Origin: Brugia malayi
Lineage: Eukaryota; Nematoda; Chromadorea; Rhabditida; Onchocercidae
NCBI RefSeq assembly: GCF_000002995.4
Contig: NW_025062479.1
Location: 20,642,721-20,706,720 of the forward strand
Length of the DNA stretch: 64,000 nt
Reading direction: 5' to 3'
Part shown: positions 11,892 to 23,930 of the stretch, in pieces
Layout: each line of letters begins with the position of its first letter
Numbering within the stretch: position 1 is the stretch's first letter
Made by a program: the position numbers and the translations under genes
The notes under the pieces: model-generated
The model's input: only the letters and a program-made list of their open reading frames with translations
Databases searched by the model: none
Told to the model about the DNA's origin: nothing

Positions 11892-12076
11892 TGTAAACCC
11901 TTTACACATTGTTTCCAATAATGTTTATACCTCTTTGTCTCCACTCATGTTTTTGCTGTGTATTCTTTATATATTGTTTGCAATAATTCGTTACAGTAAA
12001 CTGTTTTCTCTTTCTTTTTTTTTCTTTGTTTCTGATGTAAATCCTTTATACATTGTTTCCTACCTAATATTTAAAT
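11892..12076. repeat. Degenerate repeat, three copies
   Basis: Three related segments start at about 11,892, 11,959 and 12,038. Each carries a form of CTTTAYAYATTGTTTSC followed by an AAT-rich tail. Spacing is irregular (67 and 79 nt), so this is an old, diverged tandem array. Confidence 0.4.
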
Positions 12077-12790
12077 CTTAAATTGCCTCTCCTTTTCTTT
12101 GTTTACATTATATATTTATATAATGTTCAAATGAAACGTTTATCATTCACACGAATTCAATAGAATCCAATGTTCAAGAGTATTTTAAGTAATTTGAACT
12201 TATTACGTAAAATGAATAAATAATAGGCTTGTAACCACAATTTAAAAATTTATTAAAATTTAAATATGTAAAAGATGGATAAAAATTGAGCTCGTAATAT
12301 GGCTCCGTAATGGACGAAACTTTGTTGGAATACCAAAACAGTCGTAAACATTGCAAACAGGCACGAACTACTCTTTTTGATTAAAGTAATCGGTATATTA
12401 TTTCTAATAACTTCACCACTTTTCCTGTTTGCTATGGTGAAAAATGAATTCGTAACAACAGTCATATGGATAAAAGTATAACAAACAATTCGTTTGTAAA
12501 AATCGTTTTTATTACTACCTGAAATATTGCCAAATTAAGAAGGGTCAGCAGACATAATTGCTAACAACTTTAAAATTGGTGATGGAACACTTTTTCATTA
12601 TCTCAACTTGTTTATTGTGGCCTGTTAGGTAAAGAATTAATCCAGTACAGATTCAACTGGTTTTTTTTTTTTTATTTTTCGATCTTAAAAATTCCATTTT
12701 ACATAAATAAGTTTCCTTGATAATACAAATTTAGGAATGTTTTTTTATTGTCCAATTGATGCACAATTATTATCAACTTTATAACTCTAT

Positions 12791-12835
12791 CTTTCATTGT
12801 TTAGAGTACAGAAGTACTTTCATTGTTTAGAGTAC
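12791..12835. repeat. Short direct repeat, 19 bp with 26-bp period
   Basis: CTTTCATTGTTTAGAGTAC occurs exactly at 12,791-12,809 and 12,817-12,835. Confidence 0.8.
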
Positions 12836-14570
12836 TTGTACCTCACTCGTTGTTTCATTTTAATTTAAAATGATCAAATCTTATTTCTTCTATGAAGTTG
12901 TTTTCCGTTCCTTGGTTAAACTATCTTCTTAAATTTCTGATACGCAATTTATATTAACTCGCAGCATATTTGTTTTTACAGTATAAAAATTATCAATAGT
13001 GCATGTGTTTGTTATTATGTTATTCTTTGTTGTTCATCTATTATGGTATTTAATTTTGGTTTTTTCTTTTTACTCGTAATTTAAAAAATGAAAAGGAGTA
13101 TGTCTTTACATCATATCATATTCTATCAAATAAGCATCACTATGAAGAATTTACACAAGCAATACTGAACTGATGTATGAAAATGGGGCAAATAAAAACT
13201 CATATATTAGTGTTGAAATTTACCTTTTTATCAGTAAATTATTATAAAATTTGCCAAATGATCAAGGTGAAAATAGCCGACCAAACGATTTCGAACGATT
13301 TGTGCTTAATTTTAATCTAAATATAAGATTAACAAAACCAACGATGTAACAAACGCAAAATTTTCATTTTCCACACTCACAAATGCTCTTTTACTCTGAT
13401 CGTTGAGTTTATAGTAATAATGAATAAAATTTGATAATATGATTTGCAACTGAAGAACTTGAATCAAACTAGGAAATTAAAAACAAAAATCTTAGAAGTT
13501 GCGGTCTTCAGAAAAACATACTTTACAGCCTTGACTCTAACTCTTTTGGCTCTTTGCTTTCTACGAAACTGCAAATTGGTAAATTGAAGAATAAACGGGA
13601 ATATCCAACTGCTATATTAAATGATATTGTATGTCATATCATTTTCGCCATTTCGATGCTATCACTGCCACAGCAAGAATAATTATTGTTATTTGAACTT
13701 GTCCAAATTCTCTATCGTATTTTCATCTGCCACAGAACTATTGATAATTTCACACCATTTAATAATTTTTCTGTACAATTGCAGAAAAATATTACACTAA
13801 AAGAACAGCGATCTAAAAGGTTTGGTACACTGCAAAAGTTAAATTTTTTTATTTTTAGATCTAATCGCGGATTATTTAGGTTACAAAATTTAATTAAAAT
13901 CACCTGTCGCATTTTAAGAATTATTAAAAGCATTTTTTCTATCACTGCATAATTTTGAAATAAAAACACCAAAACAATGAATAACTGTTGTAATAATATG
14001 TTGACCAGTTAGAAAACGTGATTGTTTTGATAGGAAACAATCCTTCTAAAATGCTTTATCACTTGTCATAAAATAATATGAAAAAAAGATCTTAGTGTTT
14101 GTACAGATTGTATGTTACGGTAAAAACATGATTGAAATATATGATGTACATTGAAAAAAAATATATATGAATCCAGATAATGCTTTTGTATTTTGCAGAG
14201 GAGAAAATCAGAAATAAGATTGAATGGTTTTTTTTAATCGAAACCACCGAAAATAGCATAACAACCATAACAATATTCTACTGCAATAATTTGATATAAA
14301 TATTCCTTAACATAGCACCATGCATTAGTTGCCAATTCGATATGATTTAATTCCAGATAGATAGGGAAAGTAACTATGGAAGTTGCCATTTCATTAGCAA
14401 AAGAAAAAATGTTCTACAGTATATTTTTACTTTTAAATGTAATCTTAGAGTTTAAAATGTTGCAACTATCCAGTGATGAAATAATTCCTTTCTATTATGA
14501 TTGAGATTGGACTTTTATTTACCTTCGGATGATTATTTCAGCACTTCGAATACCATACTGATATTTCAGA

Positions 14571-16454
14571 ATGATTGATCAAGCAGTCATCACTGCATTA
14601 CTTTTTTTTGCAAGTATCCAAATCGTACAGATATTTGGAGAAATGTATGTTGGAAAATTTCTATACAACTAATAAGTAATTAATTAGACATAGCCAATTA
14701 TGTCGTTATTGGCACCTTAATATGAACAGTAGTCTTCATTATTACATTTTCAATCTCAGTCTCTTCTTTACCAGATTCTTGCAGTTCTCCGATTGACTAT
14801 GCTCAGTCCAATATTGCGGTCAGTTTGCTGAAAGAAATTGTACAAGGCAATAAATCTGTCGTTCTATCTCCTATTTCGATAGCAACTGAACTTTTTATGA
14901 TTTATCTCGCAGCAGATGAAGAAACGAAACAACAACTGCAGATTTTTCTTGGAGGAAGTAATAACAGATTGGAAATGTTGAAATTCTGTTGAAAACTTAC
15001 CTCATAACTGATAAAACAGCAGTCACTTTTTTTTTTTTTTTCAGGTACAAATGAAGCAGAAGTTCGAAAACACTTTAGCAAACTGCTGGTAGTTATTGAT
15101 GCGAGAAAAAATGAAAACTACACACTGAATATAGCAAATCGTTTTTACGTACAGCAAGGATTTTCTGTAAAGGAAAGCTTTGCCAGAGTACTTAGATTTT
15201 ATTATGGTGAAACATTACATAGTTTCAGTAACGAACAGAGTCAACAAGTTGCTCAGGTTTGATCTATGATAAAAACAAAGATTAAATGAGTAGAGAAAGA
15301 TGTAATCAGAAAGGAAGAATGATACAATGGTAGCTACTATCTCTTAAGTGGTTCTATTTCTTAGATTCAGCAATTCCAATTGTTTAAAGAATTATTGTCT
15401 TTGATTATTGTAAATGACAATAGTAAAGTTCTCTTCCAGGAAATCAACAATTGGGTATCGCAAAAGACTAATCGTAAAATAACAGAGTTAATAACAGCAG
15501 GCGATATCAATAAGAACACTAAAATGTTGCTACTAAATGCAATATACTTCAGTGGTACTTGGGAGACACAGTTTGATGACATGAATACTCATGATGAAAT
15601 ATTTCATATTTCTCAGCACGAAACGAAAAATGTGAATATCTTCTGGAATGTCAAAATTTGAAGCGGCAAGCTGTTTCTTTCAAAACTCATTCATGTTGAA
15701 TGAATTTGTCTGTGCTTTCTCTCTATCATTTCTATCTTCCTAGGTGTCAATGATGACATTACAATCGGAATTCCCGTACTATGAGGACCATTCTGTGCAA
15801 GTTATCAAATTGCCTTATATTGGTGAAGAAGTGGAAATGGTCTTCATATTGCCAAAAACACGCTTTGGCTTGCAAAATGTTCTGAGAAATTTAACGGGTC
15901 GAGATCTACTTTCATATATTTCTTCAGCTACACCAAACGATGTATCGGTAAAACATTGTCATTTGCTTTTTCCGATATGCTAATCGATTTGTAATTTTAC
16001 AGTTTTATTGTTATCGATTTAATGTTCTTCGGCTTTCAGCTAAAATTACCGAAATTCCGTTTGGAAGGGAAAATGGATTTGAAAGAAACTCTACAAAAAA
16101 TTGGTATTGAAGATGCTATCAGTGAAACAGCTAATTTCAGAGAGCTTACTAATGATGCAATCTCTGTAGGCAACATCATGCATAGAGGCTTCATTGAGGT
16201 TTGGAGAATATTCATTAAATGAAAACTTTATTGAAAACTACTAAAGACAATTACAAACATTTTAATTCACAAAATTCAATTAAATCATTTATTTGAAGGT
16301 AAATGAAAAAGGAACAGAAGCAGCAGCTGCTACTGTGCTTGAGTTGGAGGGTCGCATATTAACTACATCCGATTTCATCGCTGATCAACCATTCCTCTTT
16401 GCAATCGTTCAGAACTTAAAGACTGTTCTGTTTGCGGGTCAATTCAGTCAGTGA
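14571..16454 (+). CDS. Serpin C, complete seven-exon gene, predicted inhibitor with Arg at P1
   Basis: Exons are 14571-14644, 14785-14957, 15045-15256, 15440-15631, 15744-15947, 16040-16198 and 16299-16454, giving 389 residues, a normal serpin length. Phases are 2, 1, 0, 0, 0, 0, and all introns are GT-AG. Residues 1-24 are hydrophobic (ITALLFFASIQIVQIFGE) and look like a signal peptide, so export is likely. Serpin marks in order are VVLSPISIATELFMIYLAA, LNIANRFYV, MLLLNAIYFSGTW, VQVIKLPYI with EMVFILPKTRFG, KLPKFRLEGKMDLKETLQKI, and the hinge EKGTEAAAAT, which is textbook inhibitory. P1-P1' by counting is Arg357-Ile358, in the loop sequence LEGR-I. The C-terminus has HPFLFAIV as QPFLFAIV, then KTVLFAGQ. 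Serpin B shares the gene structure. Filarial serpins are known as secreted immunomodulatory or protease-inhibitory proteins; the target here is inferred only from the loop. Confidence 0.95.
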
Positions 16455-16920
16455 TCATTCGTATAATTCCTGTTACTATATAAAATTTTAAGTTGCATGG
16501 ATTTTTTTTAGCTGGTGTTTTTATTTTTTTCTGAGGTTAATGCTTACTTCATCATTTCATGTGATATTATTATGTTTGATAGGTTGTCACAAATGAATTC
16601 ACAGAAATTAAACATATTTGTGGTACAAATTCTATATTGTGTGATGGGCTCTAACATCGATATTTCCATAACATCTTCAAATTCAGATATTTGTTCGTTA
16701 ACATTTGAAGAATGTCATTTTAATTTCATCACATCATCGATACTTTCAAACCACTGCACGAATCAATATTATGAAAAACTATTTACACTCAAAATTTATG
16801 ATTTATCAAATAGTCATATTTTTGAGTGTCCAGAGACGAGATTGTTTGACCGAGCATTATTAATCAGTCTAAGAGACAGTTTGCTATAATTTCTTCGACT
16901 TTTTCAATTTAAGTTTGCTT

Positions 16921-16926
16921 AATAAA
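16921..16926 (+). promoter_or_regulatory. Possible polyadenylation signal of serpin C
   Basis: This AATAAA lies 466 nt past the serpin C stop. That is a long 3' UTR for a nematode, and a non-canonical closer signal may be used instead. Confidence 0.3.
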
Positions 16927-17263
16927 GCGAAAGGACCGTGCTATATTCCATTTATCTACCATCTAACAAATTTTATCAAAACTTTAGGAATTAAAAATTT
17001 TTGAAGCATTTGCATGCCGTCGTCTTAATATTTCAGCCTCTAATCATTATCGATAATTATACAATGTGACAACGTTATTTTGACAAAATTTTCAGACTTA
17101 TCACTTCTTAGCTAATGCTTATTTTTCTAAATTCTATTTCCACATAAAAACTTTTTTCTCCAATTAGAGCAGACTATGCGGAATCCGACGAACAGCAATT
17201 AACAATGTAAATTTGAAAGCTTTTAACTTCAAACATTGTTTGTTGATCATAAATCTACAGGCA

Positions 17264-17320
17264 TACAATATTGTAATTGATAATATGAAAAATACAATAT
17301 TGCATTTGATAATATGAAAA
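17264..17320. repeat. Tandem duplication, 2 x 28 bp (29-bp period)
   Basis: The units at 17264-17291 and 17293-17320 start TACAATATTG and end GATAATATGAAAA. They differ at two positions. Confidence 0.75.
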
Positions 17321-19507
17321 TGTAATTTTCTCGTAATGCTATTGAAGAATCAACTTTTATGAAGAAAAGATTGAAATGTTTTATTTTCTCGCCATAGATG
17401 CCAAAATCATTAAAATTAATCAATAATCAATCAGTTAACTGAATAGTTCAGTAAAGAAAAAAAAATACCACTTGCGCAGAAATTGTCACCGATCGTCTAC
17501 ACTTTTCTTTATTAACTAACAAAAAAAGAAAAAAAATTATTAATGACGGTAGTGCTGTCAAAATATTCGTTTTTTTTTTCTTTTTTCCAAAAAATTCTCA
17601 AATTATTTCTGAATGAATAGTGGTGTAACCAGTACTTGTCCTAGTAAATTCATAAGATTCTGCGAATCATCCAGAGTATTTTTTGTTTCTCCAAAATAAG
17701 TAACAAATGTTAGAATTTTTTGGGATTGAATTTTTGCTTACTCAAAAAAAATTTTTAAATGACAGATTGCAAGCAAAGCTGATAATTGGAAGAGTTTTTG
17801 AGATCACTTCATATATTCTCTACCAAATTTCAATCTTTTCATTCTTCATTTCTTTTTTCTCAATTATTTTACATTTTACATCAAACTTCTATTTTGCTTC
17901 ATTGTTTGTACCCAACATCAGAAGCATTATAATAAAAGCTTTTTTTAAAATCTTTATTGCTATCTTTCTTCCTCTTCTTTCTTCCCTGTCTATTTCTAAA
18001 ATATTATTCAATTTCGTTTTATGAAATGATAATTAAATCGTGTTGAACTATTATTTCTGCCCAATACTCATTCTCTCTTTATAAGATTAACACTACAGTA
18101 CGATAACGAAAAGAGTAGTTAAATTGAAGAATAACAATAAGATAAATAAATCTAAAAATTTGAAGTGCTTTAAAAAAAAAGTTGTGTTTTTCTCAGTTGA
18201 TTTTTAAGCAAATATTTAAATTATTATTGATAAAATTGTGAATAGGAGGCAAATAAGAGCAAATGATTTAGTGGAAAATACACAAACAATATATTTATTA
18301 TTGGAGGTTAAAAAATAGTTAATAAAAAAGATGAAAAAAGGAAAATAATGAAAATTATTATCCTGGAACATAACATTTGGTATTTATGTATATATATTTA
18401 TAAATATTTATTTATTTAAAATAAATTTATGCATATGCACTGCATTTAAAATTACATTTGCCTTATGACTAATTGGAAAAAATCAATTAGACGTGAGGAA
18501 AACCATATGTCAAATAATCATATGAGGAAAATTACATCAATTTCATCACTGTAATAGATGAATTATAATGTAATAATAAAATTGAGTTAAAAAGGAGAAG
18601 AAATTAATGAATTATGAACCCGTTCTATTTGAAAATATTATGAAATCTTGTTTAAATTTAAATTTGTACAAATTTAGTTAAAAATATTTGAGAATATTTT
18701 ATATAAGTATACACCAATGATTGCTGAATTGTTAAAAAATTGTTAAAAAAAAAATTATTTTTTTTTTTCCTGATAAATTTTGGCTTAAACATTGTGAATT
18801 TAATTGAATATGATGAGGTATCAAGCAGTATTTTTTTTCTTGCATTTTGTGTGAAATGGGATTTTATAATAACAAGGAATGGAAAATAAGCAAAAAAAAT
18901 TAGGCAGCTTTAAGATGTGCAACTGAAAATTTGTTATGTATTAAATAGCGTTTACATCATTCACAATCAGATGACAAAAATTTATTTCGATGATCTGATC
19001 TGCAGATGAATTTAAACAGAAATCTTTTAACCGTAACTTTTGTAACATTTTCCTGCATGTTAGTACAGCAATAGATTTCTGTTTAGTAAATCAATTTACT
19101 TATAATTTCTCCACTTCTATGCTTGTTCGTTTTAATTTGATTAATTTCAGGAAATTTTGTAAACTAAAAAAGTAAATGATGCGACAAAAATGGTAAATTA
19201 AAGCACCGAGATATTTTAACACATTGTTTAAGATGAAACAAAATAAAATTTCGAAATGAGCAAAATTAAAGGACGCAACAAGATGACATGATATGATAAT
19301 CGAGTGAACAAGTTGGGAACAATTGTCTTTGTTTAGATTTTTCTTTTCCTTCTTCTTTTTTTTCTGATATTAAAAGGTAAGGTTGTGAAAATTAGCAATA
19401 TCGATCGATTGTAATCCCAAAAAGAGAAATCAGAAAAATAAAGTAGGAGAGAATAATATTTAGTGAAATTATCTTAGTAATTTGATATGTTGATAATTTG
19501 TAAAAAT

Positions 19508-22500
19508 TTAAAAGAAATCAATACGTGTACTACTCGACTTCTCATCCTTTTGATTATCCAATAATGGTTCCAATTCATTACTATCAATATGATGTGATAA
19601 TACAGCTGCCGTTTGATTGATATTGTTTGGCGTTTCCAGTGGTGTCCAAAACTGTGTTCGAGCTGATCCCGTATTCAATGAGTTTTCGGAGTTTCCTTTA
19701 AAATTTGATTTAATCATTTTATTTTTCATTTTTTTTTAAAATTATTTTTAATCATATTTATCACATGAAATTAATCTTCTTAAGGTCAAATACTTTTACT
19801 ATTCTAATTTTATGCATAATTTATAAAATTGAAATGAATGAAACTACTCGAAAGGTTGGCTCCCAAGATGGGACAATTTGACTGAAACTGTCCATCGTCT
19901 TCATCAGATTTGTCGGATGCTGGAAGCATTTCCGTATCATTTGAAGATGTTGTAGTACATTGTGGAGCTGAACTGTCAAGCCTAAAAATTCCTAATACTT
20001 CCTTTTGAAACTTTCTGAATGATCTAATTTTATGTGATATGTTATTCATAAAAATTTAGGATTAAGATTTAAGAGAAATTAAGTTAAAACTAAATTTTAG
20101 ATCAAAAATTTTAATTTAAATGATAGCACAAGAATTAATGCAAATATTACTTTGTTGTGGAAGATGTTCCAGGTTCAGAATTGGCTATAATACGCTGTGG
20201 AGCTGAGTTTGGAATTCGAAATGGAAATGGATAATCACCTAATTGTTTTTTTTGATTTTTATTTCCCAAAAATATTTCAAGCAATAAATCCAATTTTTTA
20301 TCAATTTTTTGCATCTGTAACAAACATTATTGGCACTTTGTTTTCAGTGAGATATATGTCATCCATCAAGTAATCTTATAATACCACACTTTAAATTTAA
20401 AAAAAGAAAAAGTTGAAGAATTGCATTGAAAAATAATCAATAAATGTTTAGAAATGATAGAAAAATTCATAACTTGAAATCAGAATATTCATTAACATAT
20501 TTTGCTTTTGAAATCACTTCATTACTTCAAGAGAAAAAAAGAAAAAACAAAATTTGTATAAACAGACATATGTATACCTGCATTTCCATAATAATTACTC
20601 GATGCGTTAAGGACACTTTTACTTCCTCTTTCGGTTTTCCAACAATTTGATCCAGCCTAAAAAAGAAGTATCTATTAAAATTGTTAATTTTATTCCTTTG
20701 ATTCTAAATTAAATTACGTCTCCCGATTAAATTACTTTCGCTATCTCGATCCATTACATAGATGATATGATTAATTAATGATATTAGTCTAAGTAAATTA
20801 TTGAAAAGTATTGGAAATGCTGTTAGAGTTCATATAAACTTTAATGTATTTTATTATTTGTGTAATTTTACACATTATTAACATTACGATAATAACCTTT
20901 GTTGCACATGTTTCACACGTGCTTGTAAATCAACATGACCAGCGGAATATTGTTCGATGACATCTTTGACATCATATGGCTTTAAAGCTTCTTTAAATTT
21001 ACGCCTTGCAACAAGAAGTTGTATACGTCGAATTGCTCGTATGACATTTTTTAGCGATGGAGTAAATTCATCCATTGATTTTGGTTGCAATGATGGTGAA
21101 TCATCATCTGAAATAACATTTAAAGTAAAATTTATAATCATTAACATTATCATAAAAAATTTGAAACTTGCGCTAGAAATAGAAGGCTTTAAACATAAAT
21201 ATGGAAGATGGAATGTTATGAAATGATAGATGATACTATTACGAATAATATCGGTGAGCATTTTTGATATCGGAAGGAAAAGAATTGGAAGATATAGCAT
21301 GCCATTTAGAAGAAATAACAGCTTTATTGAATTAGCTTACAAAAATTAAATAAGAGAATATATCATGCATTATTAGTTCATATTATCATCATATTAAAAA
21401 AAAAAAAAAAGATTTGATCCAATGCAGAATAGGATACTTACTTAAAACAAATGATTTCAATTTAATGAATATGTAAGTTGAAGATGAATACATGCATGCA
21501 TGCGAGCCATTAGCAGTAGCGAAAAAAGAAAGAAAGTAAATATTATTATTATTTGGTGAATTATATTAAAATACCAATATTGTAGATGTCAAGATGGGGT
21601 TCTCGGCGCAAACGTCGAGATTTTGTGAGTGATGCACAGGAGCCTAAATGATCCCACATTGTATGTTCTGTTCCTTCACGTTCATCCGATTCTCGATATT
21701 TCTGTTGCATCTTTTCCCACCAGTGATAGAGCGGTGCTATTACCAAATTATAATCACCCACCATATAATCACCATCCTCTTCTGTCAAATATTTGCATAA
21801 TGATAACGATTGGTTTGGTTCAGCGGTTTCTCCTGATGGTTGCAGATGTTCTGAAGAAGCAAAGCAATGCTAATGACACACTAATACCCACACAGACAAA
21901 GTGAAAAGCAGTAACAGTTAGTAAATTGAGAAGTATATTTGTAGGGCAAAAACTGATAAATGAAAAACGGGTGGAAAAAAAAAAAGACGAGCTAGATAGA
22001 ATAAGAAACAGTGATAATCAGGAATATTTTATTATTTCATGTGCATCATTAATAGTTATTCATCAACTTTTTGTTGTGATATTGGTTATCACAAATTAAT
22101 TTGGTTGAAGATTGTACAAAAATAATTTATAAATTTTACAGCAGTGGAACTTGTTATTTCATACTAGCAGTACATTCTTAGGGAATTTTTTTTTTCATTT
22201 GCTCTAATGTCAAAGGGTAAATTTAGTGGAATTCATTTGTTCGAATTAGAAACACATAATGAATTAAATTAAAAGGGGCAAGTAATGGACGACATCAGGA
22301 CTGCATTTATCAATGTTATTGAAAAACGTGGTCCGAAAACACTTACAAAACAGAATGATCAGTTATTGAAGGTTAAATATGATTAAAAGAAATTGTTGAT
22401 GTTTCTCCTTTTATAATTATGTGAGAAATTGCGCATTTTACATGTCCTTTGTTATTTCATGCAAATTAGCTTGATGAATGGTTAATTCATGGAAACTGTC

Positions 22501-23930
22501 TAATAAGCGAAAAAATCACCATTCATATTTAGTATATAGCTTTGCTTTATTGTTAATATTTGCTTGACTTATCACAATACAGGAAAATGTCGTCATAATC
22601 GAAAAATATACGAACTCTTCCCGATATTTTGCTAAATTTCAAAACACCGATTTCTAGATCAAAGAAATAAAGAAAATTTCTCGCTGACAAAAAAGTGTCA
22701 TACTTTGACATATGAAGGTGTATTTAAGCTTAATTATAGTATATTATAATTCAAGATCCAAAATTACTTTTGGTACTTTTATATCAATATGATAACTTCA
22801 AATAGCAATATACAAGAAGTATCCATTTAGAGTACTGAATGAATAAAATTACTGCACTTCAAAATTTAATCAACGGAAAATTTTCTCCAAATTTTTTCCA
22901 AATTTAAAAACTTTTTGAATGGAATTATAGAAAAAAAAAATTTTTAATTAAAACAATAAGTCATAAGAAGAGAACAGCAGCAACAGTAAAAGTAGTAGTA
23001 GTAGTAAGTAATAAATAGTGATAGTATCAGGAAAAAATATATAAAATTCAAATTGCAGTAAACAAATCAATCTTTGTTTCAACAGTGATATTTCCTTTAT
23101 AACGTTTTCAAATTTTGTTGTAGTATTTGGGATGATATGAAAAGTTCATTTGGTTCTTAAGATTTAAAAAAGAAAAGAAGGAAGGAAAAAAAAAGAATGA
23201 AATCATTATTAGAAATAAAATAATCTATGAATTAATTACAAATCTTGATTATGAAATTAAAAATTAACCAATATCAGTAGTTCCAACTAATGTCGTAGTG
23301 TTAAAGGTTCTATTTGCGCCAGATGAATCATCGTGGCTTTTTTTATATGCAGCACTTGTACTGCTTCGACCTTTTGCTTTCCAACCACTTAAACTGAAAC
23401 CCAAAGCGCCAAGACTTTCTACTTCGCTGTAATCTGATGCCGATATGAAACTGAAATGTTTTCAATTAAAATATTCATATTTATTGGAAAATTTGTTTCA
23501 ATTTTTTTTCACCATTTAATTAGGTAAATATATATGATATTAGGTATAAAATATTTATATACAATGTCAGATGTTCATTTTTTTAAAATGCTACAGATCG
23601 CTTTAACAATTACATTCGAACTTATAAATTGAATATATAAAAATTAAAACTTTACTTGGTGATTACAATGATTATAACAACCAAACTGTTTACCTAATAT
23701 CATCATTTTGTCGTGGTACGGCTAATGTTCGAACGATTGAACTGCCGTGGTGGCTAAATGGGTTCACTTTTCCCAGTTCTACCGTATCACCGGCATTACG
23801 ATCAAGTGTACTCTCTGAATGACTCATCACATTAGATCCTGTACGCCGTTTTGTACTCTGCCGTATCCGACTGATCAAACTTGGCTGGCAACCATTGCCA
23901 CCACTACCACCACCACCACCACCACGACTA
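19508..23930 (-). CDS. kqt-3: Channel C-terminal exons 11-18: A/B linker, helix B, assembly coils, tail
   Basis: Exons 11-13 (about residues 550-781) form a linker of low complexity. It starts with an Arg followed by six glycines, then Ser- and Arg-rich blocks ([18 protein letters not shown]) that could be kinase sites. Exon 14 (782-852) is the most diagnostic C-terminal piece: [20 protein letters not shown] then [20 protein letters not shown], the conserved KCNQ helix B, followed by [10 protein letters not shown]. Exon 15 carries [20 protein letters not shown], and exon 16 opens [17 protein letters not shown]. These match the helix C/D coiled-coil assembly domain. Exons 16-18 end in an acidic, Ser-rich tail ([24 protein letters not shown]) with C-terminus RIDFF. 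In KCNQ channels helices A and B bind calmodulin and PIP2, and the coil sets tetramer partners. Confidence 0.93.

Larger units (their letters stand above)
8600..14570. other. Intergenic, right half of the serpin B-C gap
   Basis: No gene could be supported; open frames here are short and unlike any family I recognise. The block holds repeat copy 2 (about 10,489-10,573), a degenerate three-copy repeat (11,892-12,076), a 19-bp repeat pair (12,791-12,835) and many poly(T) runs. The serpin C promoter should lie in its last few hundred bases. Confidence 0.5.
16455..19507. other. Intergenic spacer between serpin C and the KCNQ channel gene
   Basis: Both neighbours end here, so this is a convergent spacer holding two 3' UTRs. 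AATAAA for serpin C lies at 16,921, and TTTATT (AATAAA on the minus strand) for the channel lies at 18,981. An open frame at 16,515-16,889 has no recognisable family and sits inside the likely 3' UTR. A 28-bp unit is duplicated at 17,264-17,320. Confidence 0.5.

Noticed and set aside
15661..15743. Read-through of serpin C exon 4 past the GTGAAT donor
   Set aside because: The frame continues for nine more codons, then stops; splicing at 15,631 to 15,744 restores the serpin strand and matches serpin A and B intron positions.
16515..16889. 124-codon open frame after serpin C
   Set aside because: It starts about 60 nt after the serpin stop, lies before its likely poly(A) signal, and resembles no family.
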